44,245 bases of DNA from Rikenellaceae bacterium (GCA_022777205.1 JALFGP010000011.1:1-44245), one strand, 5' to 3'; shown: positions 7,067 through 15,711, counted from the first letter of the stretch. Translations and numbers: made by a program. Notes: a model not told the origin generated them from the sequence alone.

Positions 7067-7918
7067 ATGTCTGATATTGAAAAAGTAAGATTATTTGATA
7101 ACCAAAAGATCAGAACTGTTTGGGTGGAAGAAGAGGAGGAATGGTACTTTTCTGTCAAGGATGTTGTCACAATATTGACGGAAACGACTAATGCCAAGGA
7201 CTATATTTCCAAAATGAGAAGAAGGGATGAGGAGCTATCCAAAGGGTGGGGACAAATTGTCCACCCCCTTACAGTTCAGACGGCAGGGGGACCTCAAAAA
7301 GAGAACTGCGCTACACTGGAAGGGATATTCCGTATTATCCAGTCTATCCCATCAAAGAAGGCGGAACCATTCAAGCGGTGGATGGCCTCTGTGGCCGCAG
7401 AGCGAATCAATCAGATGATTGATCCGGAGCGAAGTATAGACCAGGCGATGGCAGATTATAGACGTCTTGGCTATTCTGAAGCTTGGATTACTCGTCGCAT
7501 TAAAACGATCGAGATCCGTAAAGGTCTGACAGATGAATGGAAGCGAGGCGGTATCACAAAGGAGATTGACTTTGCGATGCTGACTGACTTGATGTCAAAG
7601 ACCTGGAGTGGACTGACCACTAGGGAATACAAGAAGCATAAGGGATTGACAAAAGAGAACCTTCGTGACAATATGACGAATATGGAACTGCTTCTGAATG
7701 CCCTGGCAGAGGAAACTGCTACTGAAATCAGCAAGGAATGTAATCCTCAGGGATTGACAGAAAATGCAAGGATTGCCAAGGAAGGAGCAGATGTCGCAAA
7801 GGCTGCTCGTGAAGATGTGGAGAAACGTCTTGGAAGAAGCGTCGTTTCATCTGAGAAAGCCATAGACCACATCAAATCTCCCGAAGAATTGCCTTTTGAG
7901 AAACCGGATGATCAATAG
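7067..7918 (+). CDS. BRO-N domain protein (phage antirepressor-like)
   Basis: A 283-residue protein. Residues 7-110 form a BRO-N domain (VRLFDNQKIRTVWVEEEEEWYFSVKDVV, where the W/F.V.DV core is typical, then EGIFRIIQSIPSKKAEPFKRW). BRO-N occurs in phage antirepressors and many chromosomal Bacteroidales copies and is thought to bind DNA. Residues 125-215 follow the pattern YSEAWITRRIKTIEIRKGLT, DEW, then LTDLMSKTWSGLT, seen in longer relatives called DNA-damage-inducible protein D-like. The C-terminus is helical and charged. The gene is intact, has its own promoter and stands alone at the right edge of the accessory zone. A related remnant lies at 43815-43918. Its exact role is unknown. Confidence 0.85.
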   Translation: MSDIEKVRLFDNQKIRTVWVEEEEEWYFSVKDVVTILTETTNAKDYISKMRRRDEELSKGWGQIVHPLTVQTAGGPQKENCATLEGIFRIIQSIPSKKAEPFKRWMASVAAERINQMIDPERSIDQAMADYRRLGYSEAWITRRIKTIEIRKGLTDEWKRGGITKEIDFAMLTDLMSKTWSGLTTREYKKHKGLTKENLRDNMTNMELLLNALAEETATEISKECNPQGLTENARIAKEGADVAKAAREDVEKRLGRSVVSSEKAIDHIKSPEELPFEKPDDQ

Positions 7919-7922
7919 TTGC

Positions 7923-7940
7923 AGATTTTTCGAAAAATCT
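7923..7940. repeat. 18-bp perfect palindrome after the BRO gene
   Basis: AGATTTTTCGAAAAATCT equals its own reverse complement and starts 5 nt after the BRO gene. It could fold as a 7-bp stem with a 4-nt loop, followed by TATTT, so a weak terminator or a binding site is possible. Two CTTGTAA copies follow at about 7951 and 7963. Confidence 0.5.
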
Positions 7941-7982
7941 TATTTGACCGCTTGTAAAACTGCTTGTAAGCATGGTAACTAA

Positions 7983-8111
7983 CTCAGGCACCTGCTCCTT
8001 GTGGACGACGTATTCACCACAGGATCAACTCTCTACAACTGCTTCCGTCCTCTGCGCCAGGCAGCCGGTCCCGGGTTGCGTATCAGCATCGCCACTCTCG
8101 GGGCGGTTTAG
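7983..8111 (+). pseudogene. comF: 3' stub of comF (phosphoribosyltransferase domain)
   Basis: The frame ending at TAG 8109-8111 reads LRHLLLVDDVFTTGSTLYNC and ends in a segment with RISIATLGAV. LLVDDVFTTGST is the PRPP-binding loop of ComF-type phosphoribosyltransferases, which in other bacteria support DNA uptake during competence. Intact ComF is usually about 220-240 residues; only the last 42 remain. The 5' end is cut at a stop (7980-7982) at the boundary with AT-rich accessory DNA, so insertion or deletion of a mobile region probably removed the rest. It converges on the PAP2 gene with a 6-bp gap. It should be non-functional. Confidence 0.7.
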
Positions 8112-8117
8112 GCGCAG

Positions 8118-9197
8118 CTACCAGAAAAATGCAGTCCCCAAGCCAAGCAGCACAGATTGTGCATTGGCCGGGAAGATGAGGTTGTATTCGGCTAAAAGTT
8201 TCACTTTGAAATTGCAGCCCAGGCGCACTCCTACTGCTGCACCGCAATTGAACTCACCGAAGGACCTGCCTGTAACGGCCTTGATTTCCTCCGGGCAGCG
8301 GCTGCGGTTTCCGCCACCTCCGAGCAGGGCATCGGCCTCGACGCAGAGCACTTTGGCGAAGGGGTAGTTGAAGCTCAGACCGGCCATACCGTCGTAGAAA
8401 TTGCCGCTGTCCTGACTGCCTTCCGCCCTGAGGGTATTGATGCCCAGACGCGCCCTCACAGAGAACCTCGGATGGAAAGGAAGGTCTGCCTGGGCGAGCA
8501 TTGCGGCTCCCGACAAGGCATTGCTGCCTATGCCCCAGCGATGTCCATAGACACACTCCAGAGACCAGTATTTCAGCAAGGGGTCTTCATTGAATACCGG
8601 GTCCTCCCAGCGGGCACCCCTGTGTTTATCCTTGAATATTGCGTCATTTATGAGGTAGCCCAATTCCACAGCAGCCACACCTATGGCCGCACCTGCAATC
8701 ACGTCAGTGCACCAGTGCCGGTTGTTCATCATTCTGGACACACCTGTAAACGAGGCTACGGCATAACCTCCGAAACTTATCCACGGCGACACTCTCCCAT
8801 ACTCCTTGTGAAGCATAGTGGCGCACATAAAAGCAGTGGCGGTATGCCCCGAAGGGAAGGAATTGCGAGTGCTCTCGTCCGGACGAAGACGGCAGGCGCT
8901 GTATTTGATTCCGCTCACGAGACTTGCCATAATTGCTGTGGAGAAAGCATCTGCCGCAAGCATCCTGCCCCAATCGCTGCGTCCCTCGACCTTGCAGGCC
9001 TTGGTGATGAGCAGGGCTGCTGCCGGAGCATATTGGATGTAATCGTCATAAGGGCACTTGAAGGAAGGAATCTCATTGGACCTCATTGCCCTGAAATCAT
9101 AGTCCCAGTCATTTTTCCAGGACTGCTGTTCAATCGGGGTCTGCGCCTGAGCAATCAAAGGCAAGAGCAGAGCAAGGCATAGGATAAGTTTTTTCAT
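8118..9197 (-). CDS. PAP2 superfamily phosphatase with C-terminal beta-rich domain
   Basis: A 359-residue protein with a Sec signal ending AQAQ (residues 1-19). The three PAP2 phosphatase motifs are complete: K98-x6-R105-P106, P115-S-G-H118 and S154-R155-x5-H161-x3-D165. These enzymes remove phosphate from membrane lipids such as undecaprenyl pyrophosphate or lipid A. Residues about 230-359 are rich in alternating short strands (RFSVRARLGINTL, KVLCVEADALLGGGG) and end in aromatic FFW, which suggests an outer-membrane beta-barrel tail. The ATG at 9197 follows the rodA stop after one base, so the gene belongs to the rod operon. A start at 9218 would overlap rodA by 20 nt and put a polar leader before the signal. 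A role in lipid-carrier recycling for wall synthesis is an inference. Confidence 0.85.
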   Translation of the reverse strand: MKKLILCLALLLPLIAQAQTPIEQQSWKNDWDYDFRAMRSNEIPSFKCPYDDYIQYAPAAALLITKACKVEGRSDWGRMLAADAFSTAIMASLVSGIKYSACRLRPDESTRNSFPSGHTATAFMCATMLHKEYGRVSPWISFGGYAVASFTGVSRMMNNRHWCTDVIAGAAIGVAAVELGYLINDAIFKDKHRGARWEDPVFNEDPLLKYWSLECVYGHRWGIGSNALSGAAMLAQADLPFHPRFSVRARLGINTLRAEGSQDSGNFYDGMAGLSFNYPFAKVLCVEADALLGGGGNRSRCPEEIKAVTGRSFGEFNCGAAVGVRLGCNFKVKLLAEYNLIFPANAQSVLLGLGTAFFW

Positions 9198-9198
9198 A

Positions 9199-10671
9199 TC
9201 AGAAATATTTTTTTTCATTCTTTCGCAAGGCTATGAAAATGAACAGCATAAGAGAGAAGGACAGCAGTGCCGAGCCTCCGTAGCTGACAAAAGGCAGAGG
9301 TATTCCTATCACCGGCATCAAGCCTATGGTCATACCTATGTTTATGAACAGGTGCATAAATATGCAACTGGCTATGCAGTAGCCGTAGATGCGGGTGAAT
9401 GCTTCCCGGCTCTCTTCAGCATCGTGGATGATCCGCCAGATGAGGAAAACATAGAGAAGAATTACCGCAGCCGAGCCGAAGAAGCCCCATTCCTCGCCTA
9501 TGGTGCAGAAAATGAAGTCGGTGCTCTGCTCAGGCACGAAACCGAAAGTGGTCTGGGTGCCCTGCAGATAGCCCTTGCCGAATGCCCCTCCGGAACCTAT
9601 GGCAATCATAGACTGGTTCACATTGTAGCCCACTCCCGAAGGGTCTTCCTTCAGGCCCAGCAGGACTTCGATTCTGCCCCTCTGGTGGTCCTGGAGTATG
9701 TTGTTGAAAATGAAGTCGGTGGAGAAAGAGAACAATATGCCCGCAACCATTCCTGCAGCCACAATGTAACTGTAGAAGTGGCGTTTCCTGTAGGCCGACT
9801 GAATGATGAACGGTATCACTCCGGCAATCATCGCAAGGAGGAAATAGATGGGCTTTATGAGAAAAAAGAAGGAATCCGGATTATCTATCTTTTCCCCGAT
9901 GATGCCGAAAAGCCAGGGCAACATTCCGAAAAGCACGGCGGCCGGGATGCCGGCAGAGAGCAGGAGTATCCACCTTCCGTCCTTCAGCCCCAGGTAGATT
10001 ATCAGCAGGAAATAGAGTCCGAAAATCGCGAAATAGGAGCTTGTGGTGAGCGTGAGAATGAAAATAAGGATAGCAAGCCCCGCCGCCACAATGTACCATC
10101 CTGAAAGTCCTTCCCTGTAGAGCATGAAAATGAATCCGCAATATACGAGGGCTGAACCGGTCTCCTTCTGCAGCACTATGGTAAGCATAGGGACCAGAAT
10201 AATCAGTGCGGTAATGAGGAAGTCCTTGACATTTCCGATTTTATAGTCCGTCTGGCTCATCAGCTTTGCCAGCATCAGGGAGGTGGCTATTTTGGAAATC
10301 TCGGCAGGCTGGAATTTCACCGGGCCCAGGGAAATCCACGAGCGGGAGCCTTTCACGTCACCGCCAATGAAAATCACCAGGATGAGCAGCAGGATAGTGA
10401 GTACATAGATGGGCACAGACAAGCCCTCGTAGAGCCGGGGCGGTATGGCCAAAAGGATGAGGGTTGCGGCAACCAGGGATATGCCCAGCCAGATTATCTG
10501 CTTTCCGCTGCGCAGGGAAGGGTCGAAGATATTGCCCCCGTCCACTGAATGTACAGAAGCGTAGATATTCATTATGCCTATGACCGTGATGATGAAATAG
10601 CAGGCTATCAGCCACCAGTCTATGGTCTGGCTGAAGCTGCGGCGATTATTTCTGGAATCATACAGTCCCAT
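9199..10671 (-). CDS. rodA: RodA, SEDS-family peptidoglycan glycosyltransferase
   Basis: A 490-residue polytopic membrane protein of the FtsW/RodA/SpoVE family, which polymerises lipid II for lateral wall growth together with PBP2. About ten hydrophobic segments are visible. The family landmarks include PAEISKIATSL near residue 125, the loop with GKGYLQGTQTTFGFVPEQST, DFIFCTIGEEWGF, and the C-terminal PFVSYGGSALLSF. The ATG at 10671 is preferred; an in-frame TTG at 10680 would overlap the mrdA stop. It lies between mrdA (5-nt gap) and the PAP2 gene in the mre operon, the usual partner order. Confidence 0.95.
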   Translation of the reverse strand: MGLYDSRNNRRSFSQTIDWWLIACYFIITVIGIMNIYASVHSVDGGNIFDPSLRSGKQIIWLGISLVAATLILLAIPPRLYEGLSVPIYVLTILLLILVIFIGGDVKGSRSWISLGPVKFQPAEISKIATSLMLAKLMSQTDYKIGNVKDFLITALIILVPMLTIVLQKETGSALVYCGFIFMLYREGLSGWYIVAAGLAILIFILTLTTSSYFAIFGLYFLLIIYLGLKDGRWILLLSAGIPAAVLFGMLPWLFGIIGEKIDNPDSFFFLIKPIYFLLAMIAGVIPFIIQSAYRKRHFYSYIVAAGMVAGILFSFSTDFIFNNILQDHQRGRIEVLLGLKEDPSGVGYNVNQSMIAIGSGGAFGKGYLQGTQTTFGFVPEQSTDFIFCTIGEEWGFFGSAAVILLYVFLIWRIIHDAEESREAFTRIYGYCIASCIFMHLFINIGMTIGLMPVIGIPLPFVSYGGSALLSFSLMLFIFIALRKNEKKYF

Positions 10672-10676
10672 ATCCG

Positions 10677-12518
10677 TCAATTCTTTTTCACCTTGTACAT
10701 AAGGTCGGCATTCAACATCTTGTCCTCCAGAGGCTTACGCTTGTCGGAAATTTCCCCGTTGAGGTATTTTTCCACCAGCAGCGAGGCAATGGGGGCGGCC
10801 CAGGCTGCTCCGAATCCTCCGTTCTCCACATAGGCGGCCACTGCGATTTTCGGGTTTTCTCTCGGCGCGAAGCAGATGAATACGGAATTGTCGTCTCCCC
10901 TCGGGTTCTGCGCGGTTCCGGTTTTTCCGCAAATCTCAAGTCCCTTGACTTCCGCCACGCTCGCCGTACCTCCTGAGCCGTATCCGCTGTTCACCGCACG
11001 GTACATTCCGTTTATGACTTTAGGGAAATGGCAGGTGTCCACTGCGGTGTAGTGCTTTTCCCTGTACTTGTTGTCAATCTTGTAATTGTCCGAGTCCTTG
11101 ATGATGTGAGGAATGTAGTAGAATCCCCGGTTGGCTATGGTGGCGCAAAGGTTGGCAAGATGCAGTGGAGTGCATCCCAACTCTCCCTGTCCTATGGAAA
11201 GGGAAATGACCGTCAGGGACTTCCATCCTCCCTTGCGGTAGCGTTTGTCGTAATACTTGGCATCCGGCACGAAGCCCCCGAGCTCAGACGGGAAGTCGCT
11301 GCCGAGTTTCTGTCCGAAACCGAAAGACTGCACATAGTCGTGCCAGGCATCCATCCCTTCGGCAACTCCCCCGTATTTCGGATTGTCCAGTATGTCCCTC
11401 AGCACATAGCAATAGTAGGCGTTGCAGGACATCATTATGGATTCCTCCAGGTTGAGAGGCGATTTGTGCACGTGGCAGCCCAATTTGTTCTTGCCGAAGT
11501 GGTAGCCTTTCGAGCAAGGATGCAGTGTGCCCGGATACACCACTCCCTCCTGAAGCCCTATGAGAGCATTCACGAGCTTGAACACAGAGCCCGGGGGATA
11601 TGGAGCCTGCACGGCCCTGTTGAACATAGGCTTGTATGGATTTTTGGAAATTTCGGAATAGTGGGTGCCTATGTCCGCGAGCATTTCCACATCAATTCCG
11701 GGGCTGGAGACCATCGTGAGTATTTCTCCGGTGGAAGGCTCGATTGCCACTAGGGACCCCACCTTGTTTGCCATAAGCATCTGCCCATAGTGCTGGAGTT
11801 CGGCATCAATGGTGGTCGTGATATCATTGCCCGGCACGGCTTCCTTGTCCATTTCCCCGTCTCTGAAACGGGTCTCAATGCGGTTGCTGGAATTGCGCAG
11901 ATAGATATTGTAGCCCTTTTCTCCCCTTAGTTCCTTTTCCATAGCCGCTTCTATTCCTGTCTTGCCCGCATAGTCTCCGCTGCGGTATTCGTCAGGATGT
12001 TTCTTTATGAAATCCGCATCCACTTCGGAGACATAGCCCAGCAGGTTTCCTCCTGCATTGTATGGATATTCCCTCACACTTCGCGCCTGTCCCCTGAATC
12101 CGGGGAATTTGTAGGAGATTTCCGCGAATTTCATATATCTCTCCGGAGGCAGCTGTTTGAGGAAGGTCAGAGTCTGCCATCCGATGCGGCTGCGGAATCT
12201 GCGGTACTCGGCCATCTTCTCCTTTACGAATTCGGGCTCTATGGCCAGGGCAGTGCAGAATTCGAGAGTGTCGAAAGCTTTCACTTCCTTGGGCGTTACG
12301 AGCAGGTCATAAACCACCTTGTTGCCCACGAGGATATTGCCGTTGCGGTCGTGTATGATTCCTCTGGTGGGGTAGATGGTGGAATAGACCATCGAATTGT
12401 TGGAAGAGTCGATTTTGTATTTGTCGTCTATAATCTGGATGACGAAGAGCCTGGCTATCAGCGTGACAGCCACAGCTCCCAGACCGAAGAGCAACTTTGT
12501 CTTGCGGTCCAGTATCAT
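10677..12518 (-). CDS. mrdA: Penicillin-binding protein 2, elongasome transpeptidase
   Basis: A 613-residue bitopic protein with a membrane helix at residues 8-29, a pedestal/dimerisation domain and a C-terminal transpeptidase domain. Active-site motifs are S311-V-F-K314, S364-C-N366 and K532-T-G. It cross-links peptidoglycan during rod elongation, working with RodA encoded next to it. The start ATG overlaps the mreD stop (ATGA), indicating coupled translation. Length is normal for PBP2 (600-650 residues). Confidence 0.95.
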   Translation of the reverse strand: MILDRKTKLLFGLGAVAVTLIARLFVIQIIDDKYKIDSSNNSMVYSTIYPTRGIIHDRNGNILVGNKVVYDLLVTPKEVKAFDTLEFCTALAIEPEFVKEKMAEYRRFRSRIGWQTLTFLKQLPPERYMKFAEISYKFPGFRGQARSVREYPYNAGGNLLGYVSEVDADFIKKHPDEYRSGDYAGKTGIEAAMEKELRGEKGYNIYLRNSSNRIETRFRDGEMDKEAVPGNDITTTIDAELQHYGQMLMANKVGSLVAIEPSTGEILTMVSSPGIDVEMLADIGTHYSEISKNPYKPMFNRAVQAPYPPGSVFKLVNALIGLQEGVVYPGTLHPCSKGYHFGKNKLGCHVHKSPLNLEESIMMSCNAYYCYVLRDILDNPKYGGVAEGMDAWHDYVQSFGFGQKLGSDFPSELGGFVPDAKYYDKRYRKGGWKSLTVISLSIGQGELGCTPLHLANLCATIANRGFYYIPHIIKDSDNYKIDNKYREKHYTAVDTCHFPKVINGMYRAVNSGYGSGGTASVAEVKGLEICGKTGTAQNPRGDDNSVFICFAPRENPKIAVAAYVENGGFGAAWAAPIASLLVEKYLNGEISDKRKPLEDKMLNADLMYKVKKN

Positions 12519-13042
12519 AACTGTTCCCTTTTGTTGAGGTTGGAGAATACATTTGCCAGGGCTATTCCCGCCAGCAGGCTGACAGCATAGGAAATGCCGA
12601 TACGTGCCGCATTGAAACCCAGGCTACGCTCCCCTGCACTGTCCAAAGGCACATAGACCAGCAGGAAAAGCAGGATTGCAACGGAAATCATAGCTATCAT
12701 ACGGAACCACCCCGGCTTGTTCACTGTCACCGGATCCATACGCACCACCGTGTCCTCTCCCACGAAAAGACGGATCAGGAAGTCTCTGGCAAAAGCCACC
12801 GGCACCAGAGCCGCAGCATTGAGACCGAGAACCCCGTCTGAAAGCCAATCCACAAGCAGTCCCATAAGGAAAGCCAACAGCATTGCCGCAGCTGACTTAT
12901 GCTTGAGCGGAATGAAGAGCACAGCCACCGGCAGCAGGGTCAAGGTGGCCAAAGGCCCCAGAAAGAGATAGTTGCAGATTACAAGCTGGGCCAGCACCAC
13001 AATGAAGATGGCGAAATAAATCAATCTGTCATTTCTGTTCAT
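12515..13042 (-). CDS. mreD: MreD, rod shape-determining membrane protein
   Basis: A 175-residue protein with about five hydrophobic segments (FAIFIVVLAQLVICNYLFL, TLLPVAVLFI, AAMLLAFLMGLLVDW, MIAMISVAILLFLLVYV and a last one at the C-terminus). GLLVDWLSDGVLG is the usual MreD 'G...D......G.N' loop. The ATG at 13042 was chosen; it overlaps mreC by 14 nt in another frame. Assignment relies on position between mreC and mrdA as well as topology, since MreD sequences diverge strongly. Confidence 0.85.
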   Translation of the reverse strand: MNRNDRLIYFAIFIVVLAQLVICNYLFLGPLATLTLLPVAVLFIPLKHKSAAAMLLAFLMGLLVDWLSDGVLGLNAAALVPVAFARDFLIRLFVGEDTVVRMDPVTVNKPGWFRMIAMISVAILLFLLVYVPLDSAGERSLGFNAARIGISYAVSLLAGIALANVFSNLNKREQL

Positions 13043-13856
13043 CCTCACCCTCCTTTTCAAGATTGAGCATTTCAGCCGTATCTAGATTTGTGACTATCGT
13101 AACATATTTGAGTCTGCTGAAATCCTCAAACAATTTCACTTCAAGTTCCCAGGTGGCCCCGTCCTTCAGACGCGAATCCACAGTCACTCCAAGGGGTATG
13201 TCCTTGGGAAAAATGGTAGAATAGCCGCTACTGTAAACCGTATCACCCAGTTCAGTCATCAGATGATGGGGAATTTCGCAAAGAGTGGCATTGCTGTGCC
13301 CGTTCCAGCTGAGTGCTCCCACTGGACCTTCCCTGCGCAAGCGTGCACTCACATTCATATCCCGGTTCATCAGGCTTATGGCATAACTGTAATTATCACT
13401 CACAGCCTCAACGATTCCCACTACACCTTTCGGGGTAATAATCCCGGAACCTTCGACAATCCCATCCCGGGCCCCTTTGTCTATTATGAGATAATTGTGC
13501 TGACGGTTGCAGCTCATCTTGACGATGTAGGCTCCCGTGTAACTGAACCTGGAATCAGTGTTCGGAGCAACTCCCGACACATCGGCCCGGTCCAGTATTG
13601 CATTGAGCCTTGCATTTTCCTGCATCAGACGGAAATTCTCAATCGCAAGGGAGTCGTTGCAGCTGCGTAGCCTGAAATAGTCCCGGATTGTCTCTCCTCC
13701 GCCCCAGAGGACCTTCATTGTAAACTGACCTATAGCCCCGAACCAACTTCTCTGAATTTCATTGTTGGCGTGCAGTATGAACAGGGAGGCTGCCTCCAGC
13801 AGAATGAAGACAGCCACAGAAACAACCGTCGTTATGGGATTGTTCCGTTTCCGCAT
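13029..13856 (-). CDS. mreC: MreC, rod shape-determining scaffold protein
   Basis: A 275-residue bitopic periplasmic protein: membrane helix at residues 9-29, then a helix/coiled coil (NDSLAIENFRLMQENARLNA) and the beta-barrel C-domain with NYLIIDKGARDGIVEGSGII and PKGVVGIVEAVSDNYSYAIS, the family signature. It links cytoplasmic MreB filaments to PBP2 and RodA. The ATG follows the mreB stop directly with no spacer. Confidence 0.93.
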   Translation of the reverse strand: MRKRNNPITTVVSVAVFILLEAASLFILHANNEIQRSWFGAIGQFTMKVLWGGGETIRDYFRLRSCNDSLAIENFRLMQENARLNAILDRADVSGVAPNTDSRFSYTGAYIVKMSCNRQHNYLIIDKGARDGIVEGSGIITPKGVVGIVEAVSDNYSYAISLMNRDMNVSARLRREGPVGALSWNGHSNATLCEIPHHLMTELGDTVYSSGYSTIFPKDIPLGVTVDSRLKDGATWELEVKLFEDFSRLKYVTIVTNLDTAEMLNLEKEGEDEQK

Positions 13857-14879
13857 CTATCGCATCAGGAATGAATAGTCGTCCGTATGCTTGAGTGCTG
13901 TGCAGGTACCTCTGGCAACTGCGCGAAGAGGGTCTTCGGACACATGGAACTGAATGTTCACCTTGTCTGTGAGACGTTTTGCAAGTCCCCTCAGGAGCGC
14001 GCCTCCTCCGGAGAGCCAGATACCGCCCTGAACTATGTCCGAATAGAGCTCAGGAGGGGTCTGCTCCAGAACGTGGAGAACTCCGGCCTCGATTCTGGCT
14101 ATGGATTTGTCCAGGCAGGTGGCCACTTCCTGATATGTGACTGTAGCTTCCACAGGATGGGCCGTCATAAGGTTAGGACCGTTCACAATCATAGGCTCCG
14201 GTTCCTCCTCAAGCTTGGTGAGCACCGAGCCGACGCGGATTTTGATCTGCTCTGCCGTGCTCTCACCCACACGGATATTGTGCTGCTGACGCATAAACTG
14301 CTGAATATCACCCGTGAACACGTCTCCGGCCACCTTGATACTGTCCTGCACCACTATTCCGCCGAGGGAAATCACTGCGATTTCAGTGGTTCCTCCTCCT
14401 ATGTCCACAATCATATTTCCCTTTGCAGCCTGCACGTCCAGACCTATACCAAGGGCCGATGCCATAGGCTCATAAATTAGGTAGAGGTCCTTTCCGCCAG
14501 CGTGCTCGGAGGAGTCCCTGACTGCCCTCTTCTCCACTTCGGTACTTCCTGAAGGTATGCCCACCACCATCTTGATGTTTGGCTGGAAAAGACTTCTGCG
14601 GGTGGAGTTGATCTGTCTGATAAAGCCTCTTATCATCATCTCCGCAGCGTCGAAGTCTGCTATGACTCCGTCTTTCAGCGGTCTTACGGTTTTTATTTTC
14701 GGGTTTTCCTTACCCTGCATCGTCTTGGCCTTGTGGCCGAGGGCTATGGGTTTGCCGGTAACTATGTCGATGGCCACGATGCTCGGCTCGTCAAGTACAA
14801 TCTGGTCGTTCTGAAGAATCACGGTATTGGCGGTTCCGAGGTCGATTGCCAACTCCTGTGTCAAGAATGAAAATGCCAT
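13857..14879 (-). CDS. mreB: MreB, bacterial actin
   Basis: A 340-residue actin-fold ATPase. It shows phosphate-1 LAIDLGTANTVI, the DEPSIVAID strand, GGGTTEIAVISLGG (phosphate-2) and the adenosine loop GGIWLSGGGALLRGLAKRL. It forms filaments under the inner membrane that guide elongasome movement. It is the first gene of the minus-strand rod operon. The upstream region holds a TAACTTTA -7-like motif (14949-14956 on the minus strand) and a 12-bp palindrome shared with the divergent ispD promoter. Confidence 0.97.
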   Translation of the reverse strand: MAFSFLTQELAIDLGTANTVILQNDQIVLDEPSIVAIDIVTGKPIALGHKAKTMQGKENPKIKTVRPLKDGVIADFDAAEMMIRGFIRQINSTRRSLFQPNIKMVVGIPSGSTEVEKRAVRDSSEHAGGKDLYLIYEPMASALGIGLDVQAAKGNMIVDIGGGTTEIAVISLGGIVVQDSIKVAGDVFTGDIQQFMRQQHNIRVGESTAEQIKIRVGSVLTKLEEEPEPMIVNGPNLMTAHPVEATVTYQEVATCLDKSIARIEAGVLHVLEQTPPELYSDIVQGGIWLSGGGALLRGLAKRLTDKVNIQFHVSEDPLRAVARGTCTALKHTDDYSFLMR

Positions 14880-14957
14880 TTTTATCTCTGTTTTGCTCGT
14901 TAATTCCTATTATCCGGAGGCTTGCCTCTATGAAAAAATTTCAACCCGTAAAGTTAA

Positions 14958-14969
14958 GCAAAATTTTGC
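14958..14969. repeat. 12-bp palindrome between mreB and ispD
   Basis: GCAAAATTTTGC is a perfect palindrome. It overlaps the plus-strand -33 TTTG (14965-14968) of ispD and lies directly upstream of the minus-strand -7-like TAACTTTA of mreB, where a bound protein could affect both genes. Confidence 0.45.
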
Positions 14970-14994
14970 AATTCCGCCAATATAGGTAACTTTG
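14965..14994 (+). promoter_or_regulatory. ispD promoter
   Basis: The -33 TTTG (14965-14968) and -7 TAACTTTG (14987-14994) are 18 nt apart, close to the Bacteroidetes consensus. Transcription would start near 15000, just before the ATG at 15013; this excludes an upstream start codon at 14992. Confidence 0.7.
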
Positions 14995-15012
14995 CAGAAA
15001 GTATATTTCCAT

Positions 15013-15711
15013 ATGGGACGGCAGAAGTATTTAATCGTGGTTGCGGCCGGCAAGGGTGTCAGGATGGGCGGAGATTTGCCCAAGCAATATGTTCAACTGG
15101 ATGGCAAGGCAATTTTGCACAGGACCATCGAGAGGTTCGTGGAAGCGTGCCCGGACCTGAAGGTGCTGACGGTCATAAACCCGGACTGGGTGCCGTATTG
15201 GAAGGAGTATTGCTATTCCCACGCAATGGTGGTGCGTCAGCGTTTTGTACAAGGCGGAATTACGCGCTTCCATTCCGTGCGCAACGCGGTTCAGACCATA
15301 CCGGAAGGAGCCTCTGTGGCAGTGCACGACGGGGTGCGTCCGTTTGTTTCCAATACTTTGATACGCAGGCTTTTCGACCTTGCTGAAGAGCATCCGGCCG
15401 TGGTGCCTGTGATGCCTTGTACGGACACCCTGAAGAAACTCGGAAAGGAGGATGGTAAACTTGTTTCACTGCACGAAGATGTGGACCGTTCCTTACTGTA
15501 TGGAGCACAAACACCCCAGATTTTTCATTCCGAGGTGCTGCGTAAGGCCTATTGCCAACCCTTTGACCAGCTCTTCACGGACGATGCTTCCGTAGTGGAG
15601 AGAAGCGGGGTGGATATATGCTATGTGGACGGGGAAAAGCTGAATTTCAAAATCACCACACCCGAGGATATGAAGATGGCTTCAGCTCTGCTCTCAGCAG
15701 GAATGGTCTAA
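15013..15711 (+). CDS. ispD: IspD, MEP cytidylyltransferase
   Basis: A 232-residue enzyme that joins 2-C-methyl-D-erythritol 4-phosphate and CTP in the non-mevalonate isoprenoid pathway. It supplies undecaprenyl and quinone precursors. Seen here: the nucleotide-binding start LIVVAAGKGVRMGGDLPKQY, VHDGVRPFVS, YGAQTPQIF and FTDDASVVE, all family signatures. The start at 15013 (MGRQKYL) is supported by the promoter position. The stop overlaps the convergent Lrp/AsnC gene by 4 nt. Confidence 0.95.
   Translation: MGRQKYLIVVAAGKGVRMGGDLPKQYVQLDGKAILHRTIERFVEACPDLKVLTVINPDWVPYWKEYCYSHAMVVRQRFVQGGITRFHSVRNAVQTIPEGASVAVHDGVRPFVSNTLIRRLFDLAEEHPAVVPVMPCTDTLKKLGKEDGKLVSLHEDVDRSLLYGAQTPQIFHSEVLRKAYCQPFDQLFTDDASVVERSGVDICYVDGEKLNFKITTPEDMKMASALLSAGMV

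Noticed and set aside
9352..10104. Plus-strand open frame of 250 codons
   Set aside because: Antisense of rodA, which is certain from family motifs.
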